44,983 bases of DNA, from IMG/VR virus record IMGVR_UViG_3300028920_000117, positions 1 to 44,983 of that record; one strand, 5' to 3'. Of the stretch, positions 31,593 to 39,956 are shown piece after piece; positions within the stretch are counted from its first letter, which is position 1; every line of letters starts with the position of its first letter. Source of the DNA: a virus. The notes under the pieces are model-generated. The model was not told where the DNA came from, made no database searches, and saw only the letters and a list, made by a program, of their open reading frames with translations. The position numbers and the translations under genes are program-made.

Positions 31593-34500
31593 CTGTAATC
31601 ATTGTTCGCGCGACAGCAATTAACAAGATTATAATGTCTGGCAGAGGGCCCGCCGGCGCAGGCGTGCCGCCGGGCGGTACCGCGGGCCAAGTGCTCGAAA
31701 AAGCAAGCAACCTAGACGGCGATACGCAATGGTCGAGCACCGCCGGCGGAGTTACCGAGTTCACCGGCCTATTAGACACCCCCGGAACGATCACCGCCGA
31801 CGGAATCGTAGTCGGAAAAGCACTTGGGGACGGGCTCGAGTTTGTCGCATCGCTGGCGATTAGCCAAGTTGAGGATCTTCAGTCTTCACTTAATGACAAA
31901 TTGGACTTGGCGTCTGTATCGGTGTTCGGAGAGTCGCTGATTGATGATGCAGACGCATCCGAAGCAAGGGCCACGCTAGAACTCGGGACCGCGGCCACTT
32001 CATCGGCCGAAGACTTTGCAACGGCAGAACAGGGCATTCCGGCTGGCGGCTCGGCTGGCCAAATATTTACAAAATTGTCCGAAGAGGATTATGTCGCTGG
32101 ATGGTCCAATATTTCTTTGTCAGCGTCAGTTTATGTAAGGGCGGACGCAACAGGTACCGGAGATGGATCATCTTGGACTAATGCGTATACGTCACTTACC
32201 GTCGCACTCGCGGCAATAAACGCGGGCGACATCCTATACACCGATGGGGATTTTTACGAACAACCTGGAACGATCACTGCAAAGCACCGGCTGACCATCG
32301 TTGGAAACGTGGGGCCGAGTGGGCAGACACGTATCTTCGGTATTCGAATCATCGACAGCGCCGACGTTACCGACAACGGCGGAAATGTGTTCTCGTTTGT
32401 CAATCCCGAGACCGGCGATCCCGCCACCGTGACGTGGGATTATCAGCAGGATGACACACTCGGCACAGTGACCGGCGTAACCGTGATGGACGCAGAGTCC
32501 GTCGCAGCCGCGGCCGGAACGCTGATCGAGGTACCGTCCGTTCGGGCTTGGTACGGACACTTGCGCAAGGTCTCTCCGACAACTACCCCTGGCAGCGGCG
32601 AATGGTCGATGAGCGGCGAGAGCGTATACGTCAACCCGCCCGAGGCCGTGGGATCCACCGTAGATTTCGCGGCCGGTGTTGGCGTTGGCAGGCTTGGGAA
32701 CGGTATTGCTTTGAATGCGTGCGATGACGTCACGATTCGCGGCGTTCAAGTTATCGCGTTCGGCGACGAAAACACGCAGCGCGGATCGTTCTACACCACC
32801 GGGTGCCTGCGACTGACGCTCGATGACTGCGTCTCCTATGACGCAGGGTACCGCGGCTTCAACATTGAGGGTGCAACCGGCGACGACGGCGCGCTCGGAC
32901 ACCGGATCACGGGTTGCCTGTCTGCTGGCGACTGGGCCAGAAGCGGCAATACGAATAACTATTTTGTCGTCTACAACGCCGAGGGGGCCCCCGGCGCAGA
33001 TGTCGTATTCACGAACTGCCACGCCGTCATGTACCCCTGGCTCGAGACGACCGGACGCCCGATGGCCGGGTCGGTCACCGGTGAGACACACGAGACCACA
33101 CAGTACAGGCCGGTGTTTTTCTATTCGCACGTTGGCGGCTCGGCAATATCTCCCATCGGTGATATCTTGTTTGACCGCTGCGCCCAGTGGTCGCAGTGTC
33201 AGAACTTGAATTCCAAACACGCATCGCTCGGAATGTTCTGGCAAGACGAAGCGTGGATGCGGCTTCTCCAATCAGAGATTGCTACGACCGACTACACCGA
33301 CCCGGATGATTACGCGGTCGTGTGCCGAAACTGCCTGATTGTCGGCGACTTCAATAACTGCAACGTGCGGATGGACTCGTGCCGGATGATCGTACCGAGC
33401 GCGAAGGGCGCGCTGTCGTCCTACGCGAGATCGGTCACGCCAGAATCCACGTCTGACTACGACTGGGTACTCCTGGGCTCCAACGAGTCGATCTACTGGC
33501 GCCTGTGCGAGGTGTTCGCGTACGGAAAGGACAGCGCCACGGGCGCGTTGATTCGTGGTTTGAACAACTCTACATCGCTGATCCACGTCCCAGGCTGCAC
33601 GATTGTCTATTGGCTCGACAATCCGGCCTATGACTCCAACTGCATCTTCCGGCCCGGACCAGAGCACAAGATCTATGCTCCGGGCTGTGTGTTTGCGAGC
33701 ATTGGCACAGGCACGGGCGGCGGCGCACTTGGCGGGAATAACCGCCACTTCATGCGATACAACACATCCACTCCCGGCGCGGACTGGCCGACAGACTCAT
33801 ACGAAGGCAAGACGTTCGATCGGTGCTGGTGGTACGGGTTCTCTGAGACGTTTTTCTACCGCAACAGCAGCACCACATCCTCGGCATACAGCCACTTTGC
33901 GGACACTGCTGGCGGCTCGCCAATCGACAACACGGACCACGTCTTCGCTGTTGACCCCGAGTTTGTCGACGAGTCCATCGGAGATATCACCCCGGTTATT
34001 GGTGGCGCATTGGACGCGGCTAGGCTGTCGTCTGGGGTGTCGGACTTGTGGGGACTGGTGTCTGTCGGCGGAGTGGTCTATGGCGATCGGTATGGGTCAT
34101 ATCAAGGCATCGTGCAGGCGCATTCGCATCCCCTGTCTGACATCATCGACGCCGGGACTGCGGCTGTCCTGGACGTGCCGGCTTCCGGGGATGCGTCAGC
34201 CTCGGAAGTTGTCAGGGGCGATGATACGAGGCTCACAGACGCACGCACGCCGACATCGCACACGCACACCGAGGCGGACATCACAGACCTTGGGGCGTAT
34301 CTCATCGATGCCCCGTCCGATGGAAGCCAGTACGGCAGACAGAATGGGGCATGGGCCGTTATTTCCGGCGGAGGTGGCGGCACGCAGCGGCTGAACGTCA
34401 TGCAATTCGTGCTGCGTGCGTCCGCATCAAGCGACGGAACATCGAGCACCAACGCACAAACCGTACCCTACGACACATTCGAGACACTCAGTAGCGGATT

Positions 34501-34846
34501 GAGTTACAGCGATTCGGGCGGAGAAATTACCATCCTCGAGGCGGGCACATGGATTTTCACCTATGAGGTGACGACAAGTAATTCATCATCTAATACCAGA
34601 AGCGAAAGCGAAATTTGGTTTGAGATCGACGGAGGCTCGGGATTTGTAAAGGTTGATGATTCTGCCTCGTGGAACTACAACAGGCAAAGTTCACAAGGTA
34701 AAACTACTTCTACTGCTACAATCGCGTTTTCATTAGATGCAGGCTCGGATATCAGGGTAAGGTACCAAACCGATAGCGCAGCAGTATTTTCTGTTGCAAA
34801 TGCGTGCAGGCTTATGATTTACAGGCTGATTACCATCACAGCGTAA
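31589..34846 (+). CDS. Large tail spike/fibre with beta-helix domain
   Basis: 1085 residues. Two fibre motifs of the form G-x-P-G-G-x-A-G-Q-(V/I)-(L/F) lie at 25-50 and 149-174 (GVPPGGTAGQVLEKAS, GIPAGGSAGQIFTKLS). Residues about 180-800 start VYVRADATGTGDGSSWTNAY and run on as strands with short turns, like pectate-lyase-type beta-helix spikes. HSHPLSDIIDAG and SHTHTEADITDLG (870-930) mark the distal fibre linker. The last 150 residues resemble a trimeric C1q/TNF-like head. Likely the receptor-binding protein; depolymerase activity is possible but unproven. Confidence 0.85.
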   Translation: MTVIIVRATAINKIIMSGRGPAGAGVPPGGTAGQVLEKASNLDGDTQWSSTAGGVTEFTGLLDTPGTITADGIVVGKALGDGLEFVASLAISQVEDLQSSLNDKLDLASVSVFGESLIDDADASEARATLELGTAATSSAEDFATAEQGIPAGGSAGQIFTKLSEEDYVAGWSNISLSASVYVRADATGTGDGSSWTNAYTSLTVALAAINAGDILYTDGDFYEQPGTITAKHRLTIVGNVGPSGQTRIFGIRIIDSADVTDNGGNVFSFVNPETGDPATVTWDYQQDDTLGTVTGVTVMDAESVAAAAGTLIEVPSVRAWYGHLRKVSPTTTPGSGEWSMSGESVYVNPPEAVGSTVDFAAGVGVGRLGNGIALNACDDVTIRGVQVIAFGDENTQRGSFYTTGCLRLTLDDCVSYDAGYRGFNIEGATGDDGALGHRITGCLSAGDWARSGNTNNYFVVYNAEGAPGADVVFTNCHAVMYPWLETTGRPMAGSVTGETHETTQYRPVFFYSHVGGSAISPIGDILFDRCAQWSQCQNLNSKHASLGMFWQDEAWMRLLQSEIATTDYTDPDDYAVVCRNCLIVGDFNNCNVRMDSCRMIVPSAKGALSSYARSVTPESTSDYDWVLLGSNESIYWRLCEVFAYGKDSATGALIRGLNNSTSLIHVPGCTIVYWLDNPAYDSNCIFRPGPEHKIYAPGCVFASIGTGTGGGALGGNNRHFMRYNTSTPGADWPTDSYEGKTFDRCWWYGFSETFFYRNSSTTSSAYSHFADTAGGSPIDNTDHVFAVDPEFVDESIGDITPVIGGALDAARLSSGVSDLWGLVSVGGVVYGDRYGSYQGIVQAHSHPLSDIIDAGTAAVLDVPASGDASASEVVRGDDTRLTDARTPTSHTHTEADITDLGAYLIDAPSDGSQYGRQNGAWAVISGGGGGTQRLNVMQFVLRASASSDGTSSTNAQTVPYDTFETLSSGLSYSDSGGEITILEAGTWIFTYEVTTSNSSSNTRSESEIWFEIDGGSGFVKVDDSASWNYNRQSSQGKTTSTATIAFSLDAGSDIRVRYQTDSAAVFSVANACRLMIYRLITITA

Positions 34847-34856
34847 GGATATACAC

Positions 34857-35366
34857 ATGGCAATTGTCACACTTCATATCCACCCGAACGGGATCATCAG
34901 GCCGTTTGAGCCGCCCGCAACGTACGACATCGACACCTGGGGATCGGGTCCAAACGAGAAGCCGGTCATCAATACGGCATTCTCTATCTCTGGCATCTAC
35001 GACGCGTATCTGTTTTTCGAGCACTTGCGGGACGTGCTCGTGAAAATGGAAAGGAACAACTACGACCTTGCTAGCCCATCGCACCTTGCGCACTCATTCA
35101 CGTTTCAGACCGACGACGGCACATTCCATATCAGGCCCGATCTGTATATCGATCAGTCGATGCCGGCAACTTGGGACATGGCCACCGGCACGACCGACGG
35201 GCCCGAGAACAAGCCGGTCATCTCCAGCGAGACGATTATCCCGTCCAGTTACGATGCCGAGTGGTTCGTGAATCAGGGCAGGGTTGCAATTCGCAAGATC
35301 GAAGGAATCAACGCGCAGCCCCAATCGCCCGGGCTCATTGGTCACAGGTTCACGTTTCAGACCTAG
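34857..35366 (+). CDS. Tail protein with duplicated 84-residue module
   Basis: 169 residues. Residues 1-85 and 86-169 are two copies of one module: HPNGIIRPFEPPATYDIDTW / RPDLYIDQSMPATWDMATG, NEKPVINT / ENKPVISS, YDAYLFFEHLRDVLVKME / YDAEWFVNQGRVAIRKIE, and both end H-(S/R)-FTFQT. The position after the spike suggests a spike-associated or capping protein. Its last 127 bases equal the window start, so two different downstream contexts exist for this gene. Confidence 0.8.
   Translation: MAIVTLHIHPNGIIRPFEPPATYDIDTWGSGPNEKPVINTAFSISGIYDAYLFFEHLRDVLVKMERNNYDLASPSHLAHSFTFQTDDGTFHIRPDLYIDQSMPATWDMATGTTDGPENKPVISSETIIPSSYDAEWFVNQGRVAIRKIEGINAQPQSPGLIGHRFTFQT
35240..35366. repeat. 127-bp exact direct repeat, copy 2
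   Basis: Identical to 1-127 and ending at the same TAG. Downstream here is a tail-tip gene; downstream of copy 1 is a lipoprotein gene. This is the junction between the segments called A and B in the summary. Confidence 0.95.
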
Positions 35367-35386
35367 GCACGAATTGGGGTCAACAA

Positions 35387-35746
35387 ATGGACCAGCGGCA
35401 TGAATACACGGTGAGGGTCGAGACGGCCGGACCGGCCTGCGCCATGCATACGCAAGCGGCAGAGGCCGGCACCGGCATGATTGACACCGCCGACGTGGAC
35501 CGTGTCTCGATCGAGTGGCATCCGATCGGCGCGGCCACGTCTGCCGAACTCGAGGTCCGCAAGAGCTACGGCAACGTGCGCGGAGAGAGCCAAGCGTTCA
35601 GCACGGCCGCCACGTTCACCAACGGGGCAAGGCGGAGGCTGGAACTGGACGTCCAGGATTGTCCGATGCTGGAGGTCATCATCACCACAGCCGGTGGTGC
35701 GGGTGCCATGGGCATCCTTCACGTGTACGGCTACAGTACTGTCTGA
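35387..35746 (+). CDS. Small tail-tip protein, homologue of 13259-13582
   Basis: 119 residues from ATG 35387, preceded by TTGGGGTCAACAA; longer frames upstream run through the previous gene in another frame. Beta-rich: HEYTVRVETAGPACAMHTQA, VDRVSIEWHPIGAAT, SAELEVRKSYGN, AFSTAATF, MLEVIITTAGGAGAMG. Order of elements and the neighbouring beta-helix gene match 13259-13582. Probably a tail-tip structural protein. Confidence 0.7.
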   Translation: MDQRHEYTVRVETAGPACAMHTQAAEAGTGMIDTADVDRVSIEWHPIGAATSAELEVRKSYGNVRGESQAFSTAATFTNGARRRLELDVQDCPMLEVIITTAGGAGAMGILHVYGYSTV

Positions 35747-35776
35747 CAGCGGCCGCGAAGGCCGGGAGCATCCAAA

Positions 35777-36568
35777 ATGGCAACGCGCACCCTGATTGAC
35801 GGATCGACAGACCTGACCCAGGCCAGCAGCTGGAGCGGGGCAACCATTCCGATCACCGGAGATGATGTCGTCATCCCTCGTGGCCGGCAGCACATCGACA
35901 CCTTTAGCCTGGCCGGCGTGCGACTTGAATCGCTTGAGATCGCGTTCAACGGCCGCATCGAAACCACGTCCGGTGCCGCCCTGGCGGTTGACGTGGACAA
36001 CAGCACAGACTCAATTGCCAAGATCAGCGGGACCGGCGCCACCCTGAGGCTGAGCGGTGGAACCACAAACGGCAAGTGGGAGAACACCCTGATCAACAGC
36101 CCCGGCTCATTGGTGGCGTTCACCAATGGGGAGTTCGAGGACATGACGGTGGAGTCCGGTACGGTCATCCTTGACTCGAGCGCGACATTCGACAACATGA
36201 ACATCCTCGGCGGCAGTGTCACCCTGGCCGATGTCGCTTCGGCGGCCGGAACATGCAACCACCGAGCGGGCACTCTCCACATCCACCGCCCGGGCGAATA
36301 CAACGTGTACGGCGGTAGCGTCGTCCTGGACGTGACCGTTGCCGGCACCACGACCATCAACCTGTACGGGGGCAGCTTGACGCACGTCAACGGCGACTTC
36401 GGCGGAGAGATCCACGGCATGTACATGGACGCGCTCGAGCAGGCCGCGACCATCGACACGGTGATCATCTCCAGCCTGGCGCGGATCAGGAGCACGAACC
36501 GGGTGACCTGGTCCAACGTCACCGAGCAGGGGATGACCGTGGCACTGCCACTGATCGGCAGCATATGA
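35777..36568 (+). CDS. Beta-helix-like tail protein, homologue of 13586-14413
   Basis: 263 residues. Starts MATRTLIDGSTDLTQASSWS and continues as short strands with Gly turns at regular spacing (GGTTNGKWENTLINSPGSLV, FTNGEFEDMTVESGTVILDS, SATFDNMNILGGSVTLADVA, LYGGSLTHVNGDFGGEI), the look of a parallel beta-helix. The A-segment counterpart has the same start and repeat spacing but differs in most residues. GC-rich compared with it. The stop overlaps the next start by four bases. Confidence 0.7.
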   Translation: MATRTLIDGSTDLTQASSWSGATIPITGDDVVIPRGRQHIDTFSLAGVRLESLEIAFNGRIETTSGAALAVDVDNSTDSIAKISGTGATLRLSGGTTNGKWENTLINSPGSLVAFTNGEFEDMTVESGTVILDSSATFDNMNILGGSVTLADVASAAGTCNHRAGTLHIHRPGEYNVYGGSVVLDVTVAGTTTINLYGGSLTHVNGDFGGEIHGMYMDALEQAATIDTVIISSLARIRSTNRVTWSNVTEQGMTVALPLIGSI

Positions 36569-37521
36569 CACGCCTGGCCACTTGCGAGGGCGGTACGCGT
36601 CTGGTGCGGTGCGGGAACCGGGTGCAGGTGTGCACAGATCAACGCCCCACCACATGCGACGGTTCCATAACCACCTATCGGTGTCCGTGCATCAGCGATA
36701 CATACGATCATGATATGCCCGAGTGCAATGTTGTCGTCGACAGAGTGATTCCTTGGCGAGCGCAAGTAATCGAGTGGGAGTGGGAATGGGAGTATATAGA
36801 AGAACGGGTGAGATCCTATGGCACCTCCGAATTGGTGCGCCGCAGCCATATAGGTGGTATTGCCGGCTATGCTTTTGCGTGGGGCCGGTACCCCACGATT
36901 CAAGAAATTCGCGACAACTACGGGATCGCCGAGGGGGAGTGGGGAGATGAAACATTCGTAATATACCCGCCTTATCAGTTCGGCGAATACACAACCGGAA
37001 CCTTTTTTGCGCAAAGAGTAATCGAAGAAGAAAACGGCGCCCTTGGGTTTCAATTTTACCCGAATAGATACGGCAGCATTGAACTATCCTGGCTTCCTTA
37101 TCACTATTACAAAATAAACGTGAGCATGTCGGGCCCTGTTTTAGGTCCCCGTACACTCGACTGCTTCGATGCCGCATTTGAACATTATGCCTATTTTATA
37201 GAAGCAAAAAGAACTTTCACGACCGAAGTATCTGGCGATGAGCGTGTTTTCAAGCAAACAACGGAGTTCTTTAGACGCGACACAAATATATCCACGCCGG
37301 ATACGGATAATAGTACTATAATAGAAAATGAAGTCACCACCGTTAGAATACTGCATGAATTTCCACACCTGATGGATACGTGGACTGGTCCGCAAGACTG
37401 GACTCCGTGCGAGCCGGTTCCTGAGGGTCCAGCCCAGCCCGCGAGCACCGATCCGAACGCCGAGGCGATCGCCAGGCAGCAGCAGCTCGACCCTCAGAAC
37501 CGGCCGGGCTGCTGCGGGTAG
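36565..37521 (+). CDS. Cys-containing tail-tip protein, relative of 14928-16643
   Basis: 318 residues; ATG overlaps the previous stop. A Cys-rich N-terminal module (TCEGGTRLVRCGNRVQVC, CDGSITTYRCPC) precedes an AT-richer middle (residues 60-270, aromatic: EWEWEYIEE, YPPYQFGEY, SWLPYHYYKI). The C-terminus (PASTDPNAEAIARQQQLDPQ, then GCCG) parallels the end of the 571-residue protein at 14928, and both follow a beta-helix gene. Here the three Cys modules are missing. Ends one base from a convergent minus-strand gene, without room for a terminator. Confidence 0.6.
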   Translation: MTRLATCEGGTRLVRCGNRVQVCTDQRPTTCDGSITTYRCPCISDTYDHDMPECNVVVDRVIPWRAQVIEWEWEWEYIEERVRSYGTSELVRRSHIGGIAGYAFAWGRYPTIQEIRDNYGIAEGEWGDETFVIYPPYQFGEYTTGTFFAQRVIEEENGALGFQFYPNRYGSIELSWLPYHYYKINVSMSGPVLGPRTLDCFDAAFEHYAYFIEAKRTFTTEVSGDERVFKQTTEFFRRDTNISTPDTDNSTIIENEVTTVRILHEFPHLMDTWTGPQDWTPCEPVPEGPAQPASTDPNAEAIARQQQLDPQNRPGCCG

Positions 37522-37522
37522 G

Positions 37523-37915
37523 TCACGCCCCTCCTTGATGGACCCGATCCCACTGGGAGAGTCGCCCGATCAGATGCTCTCGGGCGATCTCGGCCCGCTT
37601 CAGGAGCTCGCGGAGTTCAGACTCTTCCCGCTCGCGGAGCTGCCAGCCAGTCTCGGCAAAGCGGAGCGTCTCCCGTATCTGGTCGGGGTGCGCTGGGCTG
37701 TTGGGATCAAGCCACTCGAAACTGTGCCCGCCGCTCTCGAGGTCCTCGAGCGTGCACCGCACGGCCCGGGCTGCTTCGCGGATGTCCCGGTCGGGTTGGA
37801 ATCCGTCCGGGGGGCTGGTCGAGCCCCACCCAAACCACTCTGCGCCCGCGTCTCCCAGAGCGAGGTAGAGGTCGTGTAGCGCGTCCCGTAGTGCATCCAC
37901 CGCTGGAGCGATCAT
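37523..37915 (-). CDS. Small acidic helical protein, unknown
   Basis: 130 residues; AAGGGGG before the ATG, which shares one base with the preceding stop (TGATG). Strongly helical and acidic (DALRDALHDLYLALGDAGAEW, REREESELRELLKRAEIARE). No TM segment or known motif. It is the last gene of the segment B minus-strand operon and converges with the tail gene at 36565. Confidence 0.6.
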   Translation of the reverse strand: MIAPAVDALRDALHDLYLALGDAGAEWFGWGSTSPPDGFQPDRDIREAARAVRCTLEDLESGGHSFEWLDPNSPAHPDQIRETLRFAETGWQLREREESELRELLKRAEIAREHLIGRLSQWDRVHQGGA

Positions 37916-38154
37916 CAGGAACCCCCTTCCTGCGCAGACATGCTGCGCGCGTCAACGTATGCCTCCAAGTCCTTCAGGTGACGGAAGTGTGAACCAGTGG
38001 GTTGAAGGGTGTCTGGGTCAATCAGGAAGTACCACGGTTCTCTCACGCTGGAGAGCGTGAAGACATCGCAGAGCCTCCGCTCTACCCATGGATACCCGCG
38101 GTGTGTTCCTTCTCGAATGTTTTTTCCTTGGCCAGTCATTAGATACCGTCCCAT
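37915..38154 (-). CDS. Small protein, unknown
   Basis: 79 residues. Pattern WVERRLCDVFTLSSVREPWYF, then IDPDTLQPTGSHFRHLKDLEAYV. Start overlaps the previous stop as TGATG and has GGTGGGG upstream. Its first codons (MGRYLM) recur in degenerate form in the remnants at 22520 and 40375, in front of repeat-family genes. No function assigned. Confidence 0.6.
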   Translation of the reverse strand: MGRYLMTGQGKNIREGTHRGYPWVERRLCDVFTLSSVREPWYFLIDPDTLQPTGSHFRHLKDLEAYVDARSMSAQEGGS

Positions 38155-38402
38155 CAGATGACCCCACCATCACGGCGAATGCGTTCGCGCGTTCGAGCCT
38201 TGGCCGATCTCTCGATGCCACCGATTATTCCCATGAGGTGCATTCCCTTTGATTGGACCCATGGATCTTTTGCACCAATTAGAGTCTTCGCGCGTCGCTT
38301 GATCTCCCTGATCGCATACTGGTAGTCTTCCACGGTCATCTCGTCATTCCGGACCATCCTGCGGTGTGGAATGCGCTTGGTGCGAGTGTTCGCCTTTCCC
38401 AT
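38154..38402 (-). CDS. Small basic protein, unknown; source of junction remnants
   Basis: 82 residues; ATG 38402 with GGAGG six bases upstream, preferred over an upstream ATG at 38438 that overlaps the previous gene. Very basic ends (KANTRTKRIPHRRMVR and ARTRERIRRDGGVI) flank a helical middle (DYQYAIREIKRRAKTLIG). The last eight or so codons are repeated at 22471 and 40386, where they stand alone. A nucleic-acid-binding role is plausible but unproven. Confidence 0.6.
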   Translation of the reverse strand: MGKANTRTKRIPHRRMVRNDEMTVEDYQYAIREIKRRAKTLIGAKDPWVQSKGMHLMGIIGGIERSAKARTRERIRRDGGVI

Positions 38403-38403
38403 T

Positions 38404-38958
38404 TCACGCCTCCAGGTCGATCTTGGTGCCATTCGCATTTGCTGCAGTATTGCCGTACGCCTTAGTCGCGTGCGCCGCGAACGCCTGCGTGTATGCGGTG
38501 ATGTCGTTACCGTCCTCGTCCACGATGGTCACGGCAGCGCAGAATCTCGCAAGTAGTTCGCACGCAGGCGCGATCAGGTCGCGGACCATCGCTGCCTTGA
38601 CATCGTCAGCGTGCAACTTCGTGTATGCCGCCTGAAGAATTGAGAGACGATCGCCGACCTCGGTTGCAAGGCCCTGAAAGTCGGGGCCTTCAGGTGTCAT
38701 CAGGTCGAGCGCACCGTATCGGTGGTGGCGTAGCTCTAGGTCCTCGACCTGCCGCATCGCGGCCTCGTAGATCGCGTCGCCGAGCCGCTTGGCTACGCCG
38801 CACCTCTCGGCGTTGCTGCCGTAGCTCGAGTATCCGATGCGGCCGTCGGCGGTCGTGAACAGCAGCACGGCGCGATCAACGTTTGCTTTAAGTTGCTCGC
38901 CAATGCTTCGGGCGGCGTCGCGCACGATCTTGATCTCCGGTCTCTGTTTCCATGTCAT
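38404..38958 (-). CDS. Phage protein of unknown function
   Basis: 184 residues; ATG shares a base with the preceding TAA. Middle part has a strand region (DRAVLLFTTADGRIGYSSYG) followed by helices (ERCGVAKRLGDAIYEAAMRQ, MVRDLIAPACELLARFCAAV). No TM segment or catalytic motif recognised. Translationally linked to both neighbours. Role in the early operon unknown. Confidence 0.6.
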   Translation of the reverse strand: MTWKQRPEIKIVRDAARSIGEQLKANVDRAVLLFTTADGRIGYSSYGSNAERCGVAKRLGDAIYEAAMRQVEDLELRHHRYGALDLMTPEGPDFQGLATEVGDRLSILQAAYTKLHADDVKAAMVRDLIAPACELLARFCAAVTIVDEDGNDITAYTQAFAAHATKAYGNTAANANGTKIDLEA

Positions 38959-39320
38959 TATTTGATTCCTTCCGTTTTCTTCAAAACATAGGCAGAATCG
39001 GCAACTGCAAGCCCACGCTCAAAGCTTTCGAGCTCACTCCGTGTATACATGACCAGTTCCCGAAACTCGTCTCTGGTTTTGAGAAGCGCCTCTTGGTGGT
39101 CAGTCGTCAAATTACTGTGCGTGGACGGATAATAGACGTAGCCCGGTACGCGCTCGCCAGAAACGGCGCCGTCTGGATCTACCATCTCGCACCACTCAAC
39201 ATCGTATGTACGCTTGTCGGCATGCTGTCTGATAATCACGGCAGCGCGCAGCTTGCCGGAGTAGTCGAGTCTGGTGCCGTACAGGATATCGCCAGGTTTC
39301 AGATTCATTGATTCGCTCAC
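38958..39320 (-). CDS. Small SH3-like protein, unknown
   Basis: 120 residues from GTG 39320, preceded by a full-length ribosome site AGGAGGTGA seven bases upstream, which decides the start. The sequence begins with strands as in small SH3-like domains (NLKPGDILYGTRLDYSGKLR, AAVIIRQHADKRTYDVEW) and ends in a helix (EALLKTRDEFRELVMYTRSE). The fold is inferred; no function assigned. Confidence 0.6.
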   Translation of the reverse strand: MSESMNLKPGDILYGTRLDYSGKLRAAVIIRQHADKRTYDVEWCEMVDPDGAVSGERVPGYVYYPSTHSNLTTDHQEALLKTRDEFRELVMYTRSELESFERGLAVADSAYVLKKTEGIK

Positions 39321-39331
39321 AGAATCACCTC

Positions 39332-39460
39332 CTATCTGACTCTGAACGGGTCAATCCGCACGATGGTCGGGCCACGACGACGACGAGGCGGCGCCGCGAT
39401 CGCCCAGAGAATCACGAGCATAATGCCGCTCAGGGCAAGCCCTGTCGCAAGGATCATCAT
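39332..39460 (-). CDS. Small single-TM protein
   Basis: 42 residues; ATG 39460 overlaps the stop of the nuclease upstream (ATGA) and follows GAGGGTGGG. Residues 1-23 form one hydrophobic segment (MMILATGLALSGIMLVILWA), followed by a basic tail (PPRRRRGP). Too short for family assignment. The overlap and ribosome site support it as a real membrane microprotein. Confidence 0.6.
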   Translation of the reverse strand: MMILATGLALSGIMLVILWAIAAPPRRRRGPTIVRIDPFRVR

Positions 39461-39879
39461 TCACCCACCCTCTGAATGTTGTGGTACAGCATTGCCATCG
39501 CCTTCTGCTGTGCCTGCGGTGTGCTTGCTGTCACGACGTAGGGATCGCGAGAGAGGCAACATGCAATCTTGAACGAGATCAGCCAGACGTTACGGCGTTC
39601 CTTGTGGATCAGGATGGGGGTGTGGCCAACCGGACAATCTCGGTATGCCTGCTCGATCGCCATGCAAAACAGCCGATTTCCGATCTGCAATGACTCGTTG
39701 TTCTTCACCTCGACGTGGAATCGTGACCAGACCGGGTGGTCTACGGCACACTCGACATCGCCCACGACGCCGGCCGAACGGTGCTGTTGGGTGCGGCGCC
39801 ACGGTACGCCTGTCAGTTCTTCCATCAGATTGGCGGCGAACCGCTCGCCAACCTTTCCCTTGCGGCTCGAGTTGACCAT
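39457..39879 (-). CDS. Hjc-like PDDEXK nuclease, probable junction resolvase
   Basis: 140 residues; ATG 39879 with GAGG upstream, rather than the longer frame through the repeat gene. Core motifs: KGKVGERFAANLMEEL (Glu of helix 1), VVGDVECAV (Asp), then HVEVKNNES (Glu-x-Lys). This is the arrangement of archaeal-type Holliday junction resolvases and related restriction-like nucleases found in phages. It would serve in segment B the role that RusA serves in segment A. C-terminal half helical and less conserved. Confidence 0.7.
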   Translation of the reverse strand: MVNSSRKGKVGERFAANLMEELTGVPWRRTQQHRSAGVVGDVECAVDHPVWSRFHVEVKNNESLQIGNRLFCMAIEQAYRDCPVGHTPILIHKERRNVWLISFKIACCLSRDPYVVTASTPQAQQKAMAMLYHNIQRVGE

Positions 39880-39956
39880 CTGTACCTCGCTTCGCTGGAA
39901 AAGCCCGGGACGCAACACGAGGGACGCCCCGGACCTGTTCAAGTTCATTCGATTGC

